Shown: positions 36,748-47,134, numbered from the stretch's first letter. The stretch: 64,000 bases of DNA from an uncultured Candidatus Saccharibacteria bacterium (GCA_947168825.1 CAMVNH010000002.1:94457-158456), one strand, 5' to 3'. Numbers and translations are program-made. The notes: a model not told the origin generated them from the sequence alone.

Positions 36748-39054
36748 ATGCGAAAACTAGTAATTATTGATGGAAAGAGCGTATTCTATCGCGGTTATTA
36801 TGCGATGGGCGCTTTGTCGATGGCTGATGGGACACCAACCGGGGGGGTGTATGGGTTTGCAGTGATTGCGATGGAACTAGTAAGGGTTTTAAAGCCGGAT
36901 AAAGTAGTAGTAGCCTGGGACAAGGCAAAAACATCAGTGGAAAAGAGAAAGGCAATTTATCCTGAATATAAAGCTGGAAGGGTAAAGCCGCCAGAAGATT
37001 TCTATGCGCAGATTCCGTTGCTTAGAGATTTGATTGCGGCGCTGTCTTGGGGCTTTCTGGAATGTGATGGCTATGAGGCTGATGATATTATTGGGACGCT
37101 TTCGAAACAGGCAGATGATGAGGGTGATTATGATACGATTATAGTATCTTCTGATCTTGATATGCTGCAGATTGTTGATGATAATACCAGGATGTATAGA
37201 CTGTTGAAGGGCTTCTCGAAGCTAGAAGAGATTGATGTAAGGGCTGTAGAAGAGAAGTATGGGATTTTAAAGTCGCAGTTTTTGGATTTGAAGGCATTAA
37301 AAGGGGATGCGTCGGATAATATTCCGGGCGTGCCAGGTATTGGTGAAAAGGGAGCGGTGAAACTATTGAATGAGTATGGGACATTAGATGGGATATATGA
37401 GAATCTCGATAAGATTACGGGTTCGACACATGATAAGTTGGTAGCGGGAAAAGAATTGGCATACATGTCGTATAGGCTTGCTAAAATAATGTTTGACGCG
37501 CCAGTATCTTTGGACGAAGTTCCGGAGTTGGCAGTAGATGGTCCGAGAATTATAGCAGAGCTGAAGAAGCTAGAGTTTAATTCGTTGGTAAGTAAATACA
37601 GTAAAATATTGGGCCATGAAGAGCCTGCGGAAGTAGAGGTTAGGGAATTGCCGAAAGATATAATTGTGAGGTCAGATATAAAGGCTGCAATGCACGCAGA
37701 TAATGAACTTGCGAAGAAGATACTTGAGGGTGCGGAGTTTTGGGATTTGGATCAAGCCGAGTTTTTGCTAGATCCATTAAAGCGGGATGAGGGTGGTGAT
37801 TATTGGCGCGAAAAGAAAGAATTCGAAAAAAAACCGAGGTTGTTCAAAATATTTAAAGAGCTTGATTTACCGTTAATCCCGGTGCTCTATAAGATGGAAA
37901 AACATGGGATAAAGATCTCGAAAGAGTATTTTGCGAGACTTGCGGAGGAATATACGGATTATGTTAAAAAAATTGAGCAAAAGATTTATGCACTTTCCGG
38001 AGTTGAATTTAATATAAATTCGCCCTTACAACTTTCGGAAGTTCTGTTTGATAAGTTAGGTCTTCCGACCAATGGAATTAAGAAGAAACAGCGTGGGTAT
38101 TCGACTGGAGCAAAAGAGTTAGAGAAATTAAAAGATGCGCATCCGATTGTTCCGGTGATTAAGGAGTACCGAGAAGCAGCGAAACTTTTAAATACGTATA
38201 TTTTGCCACTGCCGTCACTTGCGGATGATAGCGGAAGGATTCATACAACTTTTACGCAAAATGTGACAGCGACGGGGAGACTTTCGAGTGTGAATCCGAA
38301 CCTGCAGAATATTCCGGTGCGAACAGAAGAGGGGAAGAGAATAAGGACCGGTTTTGTCGCTGGGGAGGGGAGGAAGTTTGTATCGGCTGATTATTCGCAG
38401 TTTGAATTAAGGCTTGCGGCAGTGCTTTCTGGTGATCAGGCTTTGATTTCGGATTTCAATTCCGGGATTGATATTCATACAAAAACGGCAGCAGATGTAT
38501 TTGGTGTACCGTTTGATGAGGTAACAAAGGCACAGAGGCGAGCAGCAAAGGTAATAAATTTTGGTGTGCTTTATGGGATGAGTGCCAAAGGTCTAGCTGA
38601 TGCGACTGGCATGTCGGTGTCGGAGGCGAGAAAATTTATAGAGGATTATTTTGCAGTACGAAGGCCGATTCGAGAATATTTGGACCGGATTTTGGAGCAG
38701 GCGCGGAATGAAGGATATGTAGAGACTTATTTTGGGCGAAGGCGACCGACTCCGGACGTAAAATCGGCGAACTTTGTGGTGAGGTCGGCGGCTGAACGGG
38801 CGGCGAAGAATATGCCAATTCAAGGGACTGAGGCAGATTTGATGAAGCGGGCGATGATAAGGTTAGATAAGGCTTTGCCAGAGAGTACTGATTTGGTGCT
38901 GCAGATTCATGACTCGCTGATAGTAGAATGTAATGAGGAGGATGCTTCGGATGTCGCAAAAATTTTGCAAGATATTATGGAAAAGGTTGCACCGGAACTG
39001 GATATTAAATTAGCGGTAGAGGTAACGGTTGGTAAAAACCTAGGGGAATTATAG
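36748..39054 (+). CDS. polA: DNA polymerase I (5'-3' exonuclease and polymerase domains)
   Basis: FLDLKALKGDASDNIPGVPGIGEKGAVKLL; TGRLSSVNPNLQNIPVRTEEG; DYSQFELRLAA; QIHDSLIVEC. Confidence 0.97.
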   Translation: MRKLVIIDGKSVFYRGYYAMGALSMADGTPTGGVYGFAVIAMELVRVLKPDKVVVAWDKAKTSVEKRKAIYPEYKAGRVKPPEDFYAQIPLLRDLIAALSWGFLECDGYEADDIIGTLSKQADDEGDYDTIIVSSDLDMLQIVDDNTRMYRLLKGFSKLEEIDVRAVEEKYGILKSQFLDLKALKGDASDNIPGVPGIGEKGAVKLLNEYGTLDGIYENLDKITGSTHDKLVAGKELAYMSYRLAKIMFDAPVSLDEVPELAVDGPRIIAELKKLEFNSLVSKYSKILGHEEPAEVEVRELPKDIIVRSDIKAAMHADNELAKKILEGAEFWDLDQAEFLLDPLKRDEGGDYWREKKEFEKKPRLFKIFKELDLPLIPVLYKMEKHGIKISKEYFARLAEEYTDYVKKIEQKIYALSGVEFNINSPLQLSEVLFDKLGLPTNGIKKKQRGYSTGAKELEKLKDAHPIVPVIKEYREAAKLLNTYILPLPSLADDSGRIHTTFTQNVTATGRLSSVNPNLQNIPVRTEEGKRIRTGFVAGEGRKFVSADYSQFELRLAAVLSGDQALISDFNSGIDIHTKTAADVFGVPFDEVTKAQRRAAKVINFGVLYGMSAKGLADATGMSVSEARKFIEDYFAVRRPIREYLDRILEQARNEGYVETYFGRRRPTPDVKSANFVVRSAAERAAKNMPIQGTEADLMKRAMIRLDKALPESTDLVLQIHDSLIVECNEEDASDVAKILQDIMEKVAPELDIKLAVEVTVGKNLGEL

Positions 39055-39087
39055 ATTCTTGAAGTTGCCTATGGTATAATGGGGGAA

Positions 39088-39795
39088 ATGGCGAGGAAAA
39101 AATTTCGAAATGAATGGAAGTTTGTCTGTGCAGAAGATGAACTGAAATTGCTTTATGAAAGATTGGGTGCGATTTTGGTGATTGATGAACATGCTGGGGA
39201 AAATGGAAAGTACTTAATCCGGAGTTTGTATTTTGATGATTACGAAGATCGGTGCATGAGAGATAACGAAGCGGGAGTGGGCAATCGTTTTAAGTGGCGG
39301 ATTAGATACTATGATGGTGGACCCTCTAAATATATTCACCTAGAATGGAAACAGAAACGAGATGGACGAACACATAAAGAAATGTGTGCTTTGACAGAGA
39401 GAGAATGTATGTGCTTGATTAGGGGAGAGGTGGGGAGTGTGATGTGGGGAACGAAAGAAAAATTGCTAAAGAGATTTTGTGCCGAGATGATGCTGAAAAA
39501 ATACGAACCAAAAGTGATTATTGATTACGAGAGAGTTGCATTTACGGAGCCGGTTCTAAATATTAGGGTAACGCTAGATATGAATATTTCGGCTGGGTAT
39601 GATTTTGAGAAGTTTTTGATTGGTGGATATCAGTGTTTTCCATTACAAGAAAAGAAACGACACGTTTTGGAAGTGAAATTTGATGAGGTTTTGCCAGGTT
39701 ATGTAAGAAATATCGTTACGGCAAGTAGGTTGACACAGACATCGTTTTCAAAATATGGATTAGGAAGGAAAAAATTAGAGGAGGTTCTAAGATGA
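39088..39795 (+). CDS. VTC-domain polyphosphate polymerase
   Basis: NEWKFVCAEDELKLLYERL...YLIRSLYFDDYEDRCMRDNEAGVGNRFKWRIRYYDG...HLEWKQKRDG. Confidence 0.85.
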   Translation: MARKKFRNEWKFVCAEDELKLLYERLGAILVIDEHAGENGKYLIRSLYFDDYEDRCMRDNEAGVGNRFKWRIRYYDGGPSKYIHLEWKQKRDGRTHKEMCALTERECMCLIRGEVGSVMWGTKEKLLKRFCAEMMLKKYEPKVIIDYERVAFTEPVLNIRVTLDMNISAGYDFEKFLIGGYQCFPLQEKKRHVLEVKFDEVLPGYVRNIVTASRLTQTSFSKYGLGRKKLEEVLR

Positions 39796-40463
39796 ATGGA
39801 ATAACAGGAATATTAGACAATATAAAAAATTCATATAGTGACGGCGTAGTGACGCAGACAGTGATTTTGACCGTACTTCTGATGACGGCGGTTTTAGCGC
39901 TTTATGTGTTTCTGATTTATCGGTTAGTTTCGCATCGCGAGTTTTATAATAAATCGTTTAATATTGCGATTTCTGTATTGCCGTTTTTCATAGCAACGAT
40001 TATTTTATGTCTGCAGTCGAATATCGTAATTACGCTCGGTACGATTGGTGCATTGGCGATTATTCGTTTCCGGACGGCGGTGAAGGATCCAGTAGACATG
40101 CTATATTTGCTGTGGTCAGTACATATTGGGATTTGTTGTGGGTGTCAACTGTATGAAGTCGCCGTACTAACTTCAATAGTAGTAACAATTGCTTTGATTA
40201 TTTTCGACAAGGTAGCGATTGGGAAGCGACCATATATTTTGGTGGCACATACGCGAAATGCAAAGGAAGATACATTAAAGAAATTGCTAGACAAGAATAC
40301 AAAAAACTATAGGATTAAAAGTCGTAATTATACTGCAAAAGGAATGGACTATGCAGTAGAAATTAAGGTGCGTAGCCCACAGGCCTTGGTTGATGTATTA
40401 AAAGCTTCAAAGGATGTAGATAAATTCTCGATTATTGAATATGATGCGGACGACATTATCTAA
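39792..40463 (+). CDS. DUF4956-family membrane protein
   Basis: LGTIGALAIIRFRTAVKDPVDMLYLLWSVHIGICCG. Confidence 0.85.
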   Translation: MNGITGILDNIKNSYSDGVVTQTVILTVLLMTAVLALYVFLIYRLVSHREFYNKSFNIAISVLPFFIATIILCLQSNIVITLGTIGALAIIRFRTAVKDPVDMLYLLWSVHIGICCGCQLYEVAVLTSIVVTIALIIFDKVAIGKRPYILVAHTRNAKEDTLKKLLDKNTKNYRIKSRNYTAKGMDYAVEIKVRSPQALVDVLKASKDVDKFSIIEYDADDII

Positions 40464-42039
40464 AAAAATAGCGTGGGGAGCAGTAATAGCGATAACTGTA
40501 TTACTTTTGTTGCTTCTAGAAATAATAGTAGGAACAGGTGTAAGTTTTCATGACTTAGTGATTTCTCAAGGTGAGTGGACGGGGATTATGACGGAGAGGG
40601 AAGAGACCGATGAAGATTTGATTTCCAGTTTGAATTTTGATGGACAAAACTTAACTTATGATAGACTGGAAAATCGATGGCTTTATTCCGTTGTCGATGG
40701 GAGCTCAACTGCGTACGATCCGCTAGTTAGGGTAAGGGGGGAGGCGGCGAAAATAGCGGTTTTGTCGGAAGAGTTGTCAGAAGAGATGGTTGAAAAGAGT
40801 GAGGTACGGAAATTGATGGCGTATACTGACGACGTCTATAGAGTATATGATATTGCGGTAACGACGTTACCAATAGTTAGTTTGGATTACGATGGAGAGC
40901 TGACGCTAACTAGCGAACAGACTGGACAAATGAAAGTTTTCGATAACAGGAGTGGGGCTAAGCAGCGAGTAACGATTTCTGATATGGCGGTACATAAGCG
41001 AGGTGGGGTTTCTTTGAAGGCGGATAAACCGAGTCTGAAAGTAAGCCTCACGATGGAATCTTTAGGTGGAAATAAAAGGAATAACTTTCTGTCACTACTG
41101 GGTATGAGACAGGATGATGACTGGGTTCTATATTCGGCAGTGGATACGATAAATAATGTGTTCAGTTCAAATCTTTGGGATGAGACTAGTGCAGAAAATA
41201 ATTCGCTGGGTGTGCATAATGGTTATGAATATAAATATGTGGAGTTGATTGTAAACGGCGAGTACGAAGGGCTATATGCGTTGGGTTATCGACCGGATGA
41301 GAAGATGATGGAGCTTGCTACGGATGAGAATGGCGAGTATACAGAATATATGTTCAGAAAATCTGATTGGGGAGCTGGGTATATAAAAAATCCGGATGAG
41401 TGGGATGAGACTTTGGCAACAGATGGTTTTTCGCTAGTTTCAACGACAAAACATGAGAACGAAGCGTGGAAAGTGCTGGGCGATTATTACAAAGCGATTA
41501 CTACGAGTCGAGACGAGAATGAACTTAGGGCGATGAGCGATTTGAGAACTGCGACGGACTATCATTTGTTTATAAATTTGGTACAGGCGATTGACCAGGT
41601 AGACGGTTTGTATGATAAGAACTTTTTCTTAACGTTTAAAAAGAATAATGGCGAGTATGTAGCGTTATATACTCCGTGGGATTTGGATGTGAGTTTAGGG
41701 AGAGGATTTGTTGAAGGTGATGTAGACAGAGAGACAAACGTGGAGTTGAAAATTTCTCCAGTTGCCAGGTTGGCGGAATTAGGATCATCGTTGGTTGATA
41801 TGGAGAAACGTTATCGTGATTTGAGGATGAGAGAATGGTCGGATGAAGCAATGAAGGAAAGGTTCGATAGATATGAAGAACAAATTTATGATTCGGGAGC
41901 GTTTGTGCGAGATGCGAAGAGATGGGATATAGAGGTAAATAAAGATAACAAGAACTTGGATATGCTTAAAAAATATACTATGGGGCGTCTAGAGTATTTG
42001 GACGATTTCTATAACTTAAATGAAAAAGACGAGCTGTGA
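40435..42039 (+). CDS. CotH-kinase family protein
   Basis: VSLKADKPSLKVSLTMESLGGNKRNNFLSLLGMRQDDDWVLYSAVDT...LYALGYRPDEKMMELA...PWDLDVSLGRGF. Confidence 0.85.
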   Translation: MNMMRTTLSKKIAWGAVIAITVLLLLLLEIIVGTGVSFHDLVISQGEWTGIMTEREETDEDLISSLNFDGQNLTYDRLENRWLYSVVDGSSTAYDPLVRVRGEAAKIAVLSEELSEEMVEKSEVRKLMAYTDDVYRVYDIAVTTLPIVSLDYDGELTLTSEQTGQMKVFDNRSGAKQRVTISDMAVHKRGGVSLKADKPSLKVSLTMESLGGNKRNNFLSLLGMRQDDDWVLYSAVDTINNVFSSNLWDETSAENNSLGVHNGYEYKYVELIVNGEYEGLYALGYRPDEKMMELATDENGEYTEYMFRKSDWGAGYIKNPDEWDETLATDGFSLVSTTKHENEAWKVLGDYYKAITTSRDENELRAMSDLRTATDYHLFINLVQAIDQVDGLYDKNFFLTFKKNNGEYVALYTPWDLDVSLGRGFVEGDVDRETNVELKISPVARLAELGSSLVDMEKRYRDLRMREWSDEAMKERFDRYEEQIYDSGAFVRDAKRWDIEVNKDNKNLDMLKKYTMGRLEYLDDFYNLNEKDEL

Positions 42040-42052
42040 TATAATATAGAAT

Positions 42053-42907
42053 ATGCCAGAGTTGCCTGAGGTAGAAACTATTCGGCGTGGGTTGGATAGT
42101 TTTTGTTTGCACAAAAAGATTAAACAGGCAAAAATCTATTGTGAGAAATCTTTTATTGGACCGGTTGAGTTGGTGAATGGGACAGAGATTATCGCTTTTC
42201 GAAGGAAGGGGAAGGCCTTGCTGGTTGACCTTTCGAATGGAATAACGATGATGATACATCTGAGAATGACGGGGCAGTTGATTTGGGATGGGAAAGAGAG
42301 GTATGCAGCCGGGCATCCGAGCGAAAATTTTGTAGCAGAGTTGCCAAATAAACAAACGAGAGTTGAATTTGAAATTGAGGATGGAGTGCTGTATTTTAAT
42401 GATCAGAGGAAGTTTGGTTTTGTGAAGCTGATTCCGACGGGAGAGGTGGAACAGGACAGGTTTATTGCGAGTTTGGCACCTGAACCCTGGGATATGAAGG
42501 TAGAAGAATTGCAGGCGAAGTTAAAGAGACGAAAGGACTCGCCGATTAAAGCAGTAATTTTGGATCAGAAGGTGATTGCGGGGATTGGGAATATCTATGC
42601 GGATGAGGCTTTGTTTTTTGCAAAGATTCATCCAGGAAGAAAGGCGGGGAGTTTGAGTTCTAGTGAAGTGGCGGAATTGTTGAAAGGTGCGTGCGAAGTG
42701 ATGACAGCATCGATCGAGTCCGGTGGCTCCACGATGGCGACCTATGTGCGTGCGGATGGAACAAGAGGGAATTATTTGGAGAAGTTTGCGCAAGTTTTTC
42801 GGAGGGAAGGAAAGGAATGTCCAAGATGCGGAGCGGAGATTCTAAAAATTAAAGTGGGAGGGCGTGGTACGCATTTTTGTCCTGTGTGTCAGAAGGAGGG
42901 CTGCTGA
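42053..42907 (+). CDS. mutM: Formamidopyrimidine-DNA glycosylase
   Basis: MPELPEVETIRRGL; IGNIYADEALF; zinc finger CPRCG...CPVCQ. Confidence 0.97.
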   Translation: MPELPEVETIRRGLDSFCLHKKIKQAKIYCEKSFIGPVELVNGTEIIAFRRKGKALLVDLSNGITMMIHLRMTGQLIWDGKERYAAGHPSENFVAELPNKQTRVEFEIEDGVLYFNDQRKFGFVKLIPTGEVEQDRFIASLAPEPWDMKVEELQAKLKRRKDSPIKAVILDQKVIAGIGNIYADEALFFAKIHPGRKAGSLSSSEVAELLKGACEVMTASIESGGSTMATYVRADGTRGNYLEKFAQVFRREGKECPRCGAEILKIKVGGRGTHFCPVCQKEGC

Positions 42908-43548
42908 TGATATATGTATATAAAGGTTCGGATCGGGCGGCGATAGCGGCGGAGGTTGCTAAAGTTTTAGGGAATGATTATGAAATTTTTGAAGGAGAAA
43001 ATTTAGGCGTTCAGGAGTTGATGAATATTTTTTGTGGTACATCTTTGTTCGGGGAAAAGCGACGAATCTTGATAAAGGATTTGACGCCGGCACCAAAGAA
43101 GGGTGACGATGATAAAAAGGCGAGAGTAGATTTTTATGAAAAAATGGAAGAATATGTTGATACGCAGCATACGATAGTAATTTGGGAAAGTTATACAACG
43201 CAGAAAGCATCTTATAAGAAATTCGTAAAGTTAAAGAACGTAACGGAAAAGAAATTCGAGAAAACGAAGCCCATTGATTCACGGAAAGTTTTCGACGTTA
43301 TGGATGTTGCATATCGAGATGGTCGGAGGGCGGTCCAGATACTCAATGAGATAAAGGGCGAGAATGACCCGTACATGTTTTTTGGATTGATGGCTAGCCA
43401 GGCAATACGAAAATATGGTTTATCGGCAGGGGAAAAAGAAAAGAGAGTTCTTGTCGAACTCTCTCAGTTGGATATGCAGATGAAATCTGTAAATATCGAG
43501 CCGTGGGCACTTATTTCGTCGTTTTTGCTGCGGCTTTCTTCGTTGTAG
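42907..43548 (+). CDS. DNA polymerase III delta subunit-like protein
   Basis: MIYVYKGSDRAAIAAEVAKVLG...LFGEKRRILIKDL...; position after mutM and before rpsT. Confidence 0.7.
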   Translation: MIYVYKGSDRAAIAAEVAKVLGNDYEIFEGENLGVQELMNIFCGTSLFGEKRRILIKDLTPAPKKGDDDKKARVDFYEKMEEYVDTQHTIVIWESYTTQKASYKKFVKLKNVTEKKFEKTKPIDSRKVFDVMDVAYRDGRRAVQILNEIKGENDPYMFFGLMASQAIRKYGLSAGEKEKRVLVELSQLDMQMKSVNIEPWALISSFLLRLSSL

Positions 43549-43825
43549 TTTTCTTTGCGGCAGCTTTCTTTGCGGCTGGTTTGGCACCAGCGGCCTTAGC
43601 GATTTTTGCTAAATTAGCCTTACGGCGAGAAGCAGTGTTTTTCTTGATCAAGCCTTTTTTGGCAGCTTTGTCGTATTCAGACTGAATCTTACGCATGTTC
43701 TCGGCGGTAGGATTAGCTTTGAAGGTTTTAAGGGCGGCTTTGATAGCTTTCTTAATTTCTTTATTATGCTCAGTGCGTTTGACACTCTGGCGAGCAGCTT
43801 TTTTCGCGGATTTAATAATCGGCAT
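43511..43825 (-). CDS. rpsT: 30S ribosomal protein S20 (bS20)
   Basis: MPIIKSAKKAARQSVKRTEHNKEIKKAIKAALK. Confidence 0.95.
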   Translation of the reverse strand: MPIIKSAKKAARQSVKRTEHNKEIKKAIKAALKTFKANPTAENMRKIQSEYDKAAKKGLIKKNTASRRKANLAKIAKAAGAKPAAKKAAAKKTTTKKAAAKTTK

Positions 43826-43998
43826 TGATTTTCCTATCAGATTAAATTATATTAACTTTCGTATAATTATATACCTATTAGGCGATTTTGTAAAGGAGTT
43901 TTGAGGGGAAAGTTGAAAAAAGTAAAAAAAGTTGAGAAAAATGTTGATTTTCTATAATAGTTATGTTAAAATGACCCTAGAAATAGGCGAAAATAAAA

Positions 43999-45534
43999 AT
44001 GCAGAAAAATACGAATGACCCAATTAACGCAGTAGTTAGCAAGATAGAAGATGCTAGCAGTATTTTGGTAGCAGTATCGAAAGAGCCTACGATGGATGAG
44101 CTTTCGGCGGCTTTGGGTCTTACGGCAATGTTAGACGGAATGGGGAAACATGCGACGGCAATTTATTCGGGAGAGGTACCAGATTCGTTGCAATTCCTGG
44201 AGCCAGAAAAGATTTTCGAGAAAGATACAAACAGTTTACAAGATTTTATTATCGCACTAAACAAAGATAAGGCTGACCATTTGCGCTATAAGATTGACGG
44301 TGATTATGTGAAAATATTTATCACTCCTTATAGGACGACGATAGACGAGAATGATTTTGAGTTTTCGCATGGAGATTTTAATATTGATCTTGTGATTACA
44401 CTTGGGGTACCAGAGGTAGATGATTTGGACACTGCACTCTATGACCATGGGAAGATTTTGCATGATTCCGACTCAATTAGTATAACTGATAATATTCCAG
44501 GAAAATTTGGGGAGATTCAGTGGGCTGACCCTTCAATGTCTTCGGTTTCTGAGATGGTTGCAAATTTGGCATTTACACTGCGTGATAAGGTAAAAATGAC
44601 GAAGACGGTGGCAACAGCACTTTTGACCGGTATTGTAGCTAATACATCGCGTTTCTTGAATGAGAGAACTACACCGAAGACGATGGATGTTGCGGCAAAA
44701 TTAATGCAGGCGGGGGCAAACCAGCAGTTGATTTCTTCGAATCTAGAGGATGCTTTGTCTGAAGGTGGGCTAACGATTAGCAAGGAAGAACCAGAGGAAG
44801 AGCATAGTGGTGAGCTAAATATTAATAACGATATTTCAGCGGAACAACAGCTTGATCAGATGATTTCTCAACCGCAAGCTGACGTGATGACAGAGCTGCA
44901 GCAGGCATCTGAGCAGACTCTGCCGGAGCCAGCTCCTGAACCAGTTCCTGAACCAGTCTTTGAGCAGACTCCACCAGAGCCAGTTTCGGAGCTGGTCTAT
45001 GAGATGCCGAAAGATTATGGGCAGATGATGGAAGAAGCTTTGGCAGAGCCGTTACCAAATCCAGCAGCGCAAGCGGCGCCAATGGCACCAACGGGGCCAG
45101 AGTTAAACCATATTCCGGAGATGGACTATGTACCACATGCGGCTACGACACCAGTAGAGGTGCCAAAGATGGGGAACGAGTTTTTGACGACACAGCCAGG
45201 GGCTGGACCGGTGAATATGATGCCACAGATGCAGCCGGTACAGCCAGTACAACCAGAGCAACCAATGCCAACAGTAGCACCAGTGCAGGCGGCGCCAACA
45301 GCTAAAATGCCATTGCCGCAGTCTGATGTACAGTTGCCGCCTCCGCTGATGCCGCCGGTATCAAGTGCGCCGATTATGCCAGAATCACCGAGCGCAGAAC
45401 AGATGCAGATACCGACACAGACTCCAGAAGTGCCTACGGTCGCACAACCGATTAATTCAGTGCAGCCGGGACAAACAGTTTCGCAGCTCGAGCAAGCGAA
45501 TGATCCTGGTGCGTTCAAGATTCCAGGAATGTAA
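43999..45534 (+). CDS. DHH-like phosphoesterase-fold protein with Pro-rich tail
   Basis: SILVAVSKEPTMDELSAALGLTAML...DLVITLGVPEVDDLD...SEMVANLAFTLRD...TALLTGIVANTSRF; C-term PEPVPEPV/MQPVQPVQPEQP. Confidence 0.65.
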   Translation: MQKNTNDPINAVVSKIEDASSILVAVSKEPTMDELSAALGLTAMLDGMGKHATAIYSGEVPDSLQFLEPEKIFEKDTNSLQDFIIALNKDKADHLRYKIDGDYVKIFITPYRTTIDENDFEFSHGDFNIDLVITLGVPEVDDLDTALYDHGKILHDSDSISITDNIPGKFGEIQWADPSMSSVSEMVANLAFTLRDKVKMTKTVATALLTGIVANTSRFLNERTTPKTMDVAAKLMQAGANQQLISSNLEDALSEGGLTISKEEPEEEHSGELNINNDISAEQQLDQMISQPQADVMTELQQASEQTLPEPAPEPVPEPVFEQTPPEPVSELVYEMPKDYGQMMEEALAEPLPNPAAQAAPMAPTGPELNHIPEMDYVPHAATTPVEVPKMGNEFLTTQPGAGPVNMMPQMQPVQPVQPEQPMPTVAPVQAAPTAKMPLPQSDVQLPPPLMPPVSSAPIMPESPSAEQMQIPTQTPEVPTVAQPINSVQPGQTVSQLEQANDPGAFKIPGM

Positions 45535-46239
45535 TTAATCTTTGATACTGAAGTCAGATAAAGAGAGGGCGTTTTTGATGTCGTAGTTGCCAATTTTAAG
45601 GCGACTGAGAGTAGTGAGATAAGCGCCAGTGTTGAGTTTTTTACCGATATCTTCGGCAAGAGTCCGGATGTAGGTGCCGCTTGATACGTGACAGCGAATT
45701 TTTAAAGTTGGGTAAGAGTAATCTAGGAGTTCGAGCGAGTAAACGGTGATTTTACGGGGTTCAAGTTTGACTTCTTGGCCCTTTCTGGCGAGATCATAGG
45801 CGCGATGGCCATTTATTTTGATTGCAGAGAAGGCAGGTGGGGTTTGGTATTGCTCGCCTTTGAAAGATTCTAGTACCTGTAATACGGAAGATGTATCGGG
45901 GATAATGGGTCCCGTGAGACTCTGAAAATCTTCGATGATGCCTTCTGGGTCGCCAGTGGTTGAAATTTTGCCAAGATGGAGTATAGCGTCGTAGACTTTG
46001 TCGTGTTTTAGGAAATCTTGGCAGTATTTTGTACATTTGCCACACATGAGGATCAAGAGGCCGGTAGCGAAGGGATCTAATGTACCAGTATGACCGACTT
46101 TAACTTTTTTGCCGGCTTTTTGACTGAGGACTCGACGGATGCGAGCGACAACGCCGAAAGAAGTCATGTTCTCTGGTTTATCGATAAGAATCATGCCATC
46201 GGTAAAATCTGAATCTGGGGTGATTTTGGGAATTTCCAT
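45535..46239 (-). CDS. truB: tRNA pseudouridine(55) synthase TruB
   Basis: GMILIDKPENMTSFGVVARIRR...KVGHTGTLDPFATGLLIL...SSGTYIRTLAEDIG. Confidence 0.96.
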   Translation of the reverse strand: MEIPKITPDSDFTDGMILIDKPENMTSFGVVARIRRVLSQKAGKKVKVGHTGTLDPFATGLLILMCGKCTKYCQDFLKHDKVYDAILHLGKISTTGDPEGIIEDFQSLTGPIIPDTSSVLQVLESFKGEQYQTPPAFSAIKINGHRAYDLARKGQEVKLEPRKITVYSLELLDYSYPTLKIRCHVSSGTYIRTLAEDIGKKLNTGAYLTTLSRLKIGNYDIKNALSLSDFSIKD

Positions 46240-46271
46240 GTATACATTATAGCATGTGTTATAATGAGCTT
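46240..46271. promoter_or_regulatory. Divergent leaderless promoter pair (truB / 46272)
   Basis: Minus TATAAT 46251..46246 and plus TATAAT 46260-46265, each 6 nt from its ATG. Confidence 0.85.
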
Positions 46272-47096
46272 ATGGATAACAAGGTTGCGGAAAAAATACA
46301 GGGTGGCAGTAAAGAAACGAAGTGGGATGCGCTGAAGACGACGAAAGAGCTCACACCTGACGAGATTATCGCGCGGAGGGAGCGGAATTTTGGGAAACTT
46401 CCGGAGGAAAAGAAGAGTGTTGAGAAACCGAAGGAAGCGAAGAACGATGTGGAGAAGCTAGTAGAAAAGAAGTCGATAGGGAAGGCCACGGAGGCCCTGA
46501 TGGAGCTTGAAGACGTAATGGCGGACCCAGAATGGCAGAAGCCGAAGGTTGAGTTATTTAATTTTGATCAGAAATCTGAAATTGATAAAGATAAGATAAC
46601 TTACCCGGTTAAGGGGGATAAATTGGCGGCAGTGCCGAGAGAAAAAGCGATCTGGAGTTTTATGAATCAGGTGCATGAAGCGAAGACAATAGATGATTTT
46701 CAGGCGGCAAATATGTTGGCGAACACAAGGTTGACAGAGCTTGAGGGTGAGCTAGTCGAGTTTAAAGATGATGAAGAGGCTTTGCGGGACGTCGAAGAAG
46801 AAATTGCACAGATTAAAGATTTTCGTGAGAATCCGGCGTATAAGATGAAAGAAACTGGTTTTGCGGTGGAGGGGTTGGCGAAACGGGTAGATAAGGACCA
46901 GAAATTGCTGGCTGAAGTCAGGCACCAGTACACTGAAGCGCGGAAGGGTGGTCCGTTTAAGCGATTGATGAATAGAATGAAGATTCATGAGGCGAAAGAG
47001 AGAATGGCCTGGACGGAGCGAAGACTGGAGCAGGAAAAGAGTGATTTGAAATTGAAGCAGGCAGAGTTAGATGAATTTGTAAAGGTGGCGGCTTAG
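46272..47096 (+). CDS. Coiled-coil hypothetical protein
   Basis: Highly charged helical ORF; start at 46272 based on promoter position. Confidence 0.7.
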   Translation: MDNKVAEKIQGGSKETKWDALKTTKELTPDEIIARRERNFGKLPEEKKSVEKPKEAKNDVEKLVEKKSIGKATEALMELEDVMADPEWQKPKVELFNFDQKSEIDKDKITYPVKGDKLAAVPREKAIWSFMNQVHEAKTIDDFQAANMLANTRLTELEGELVEFKDDEEALRDVEEEIAQIKDFRENPAYKMKETGFAVEGLAKRVDKDQKLLAEVRHQYTEARKGGPFKRLMNRMKIHEAKERMAWTERRLEQEKSDLKLKQAELDEFVKVAA

Positions 47097-47134
47097 GGTT
47101 GTAGTTTTTGGCCTCTTGTGTTATAATGGGGCAC

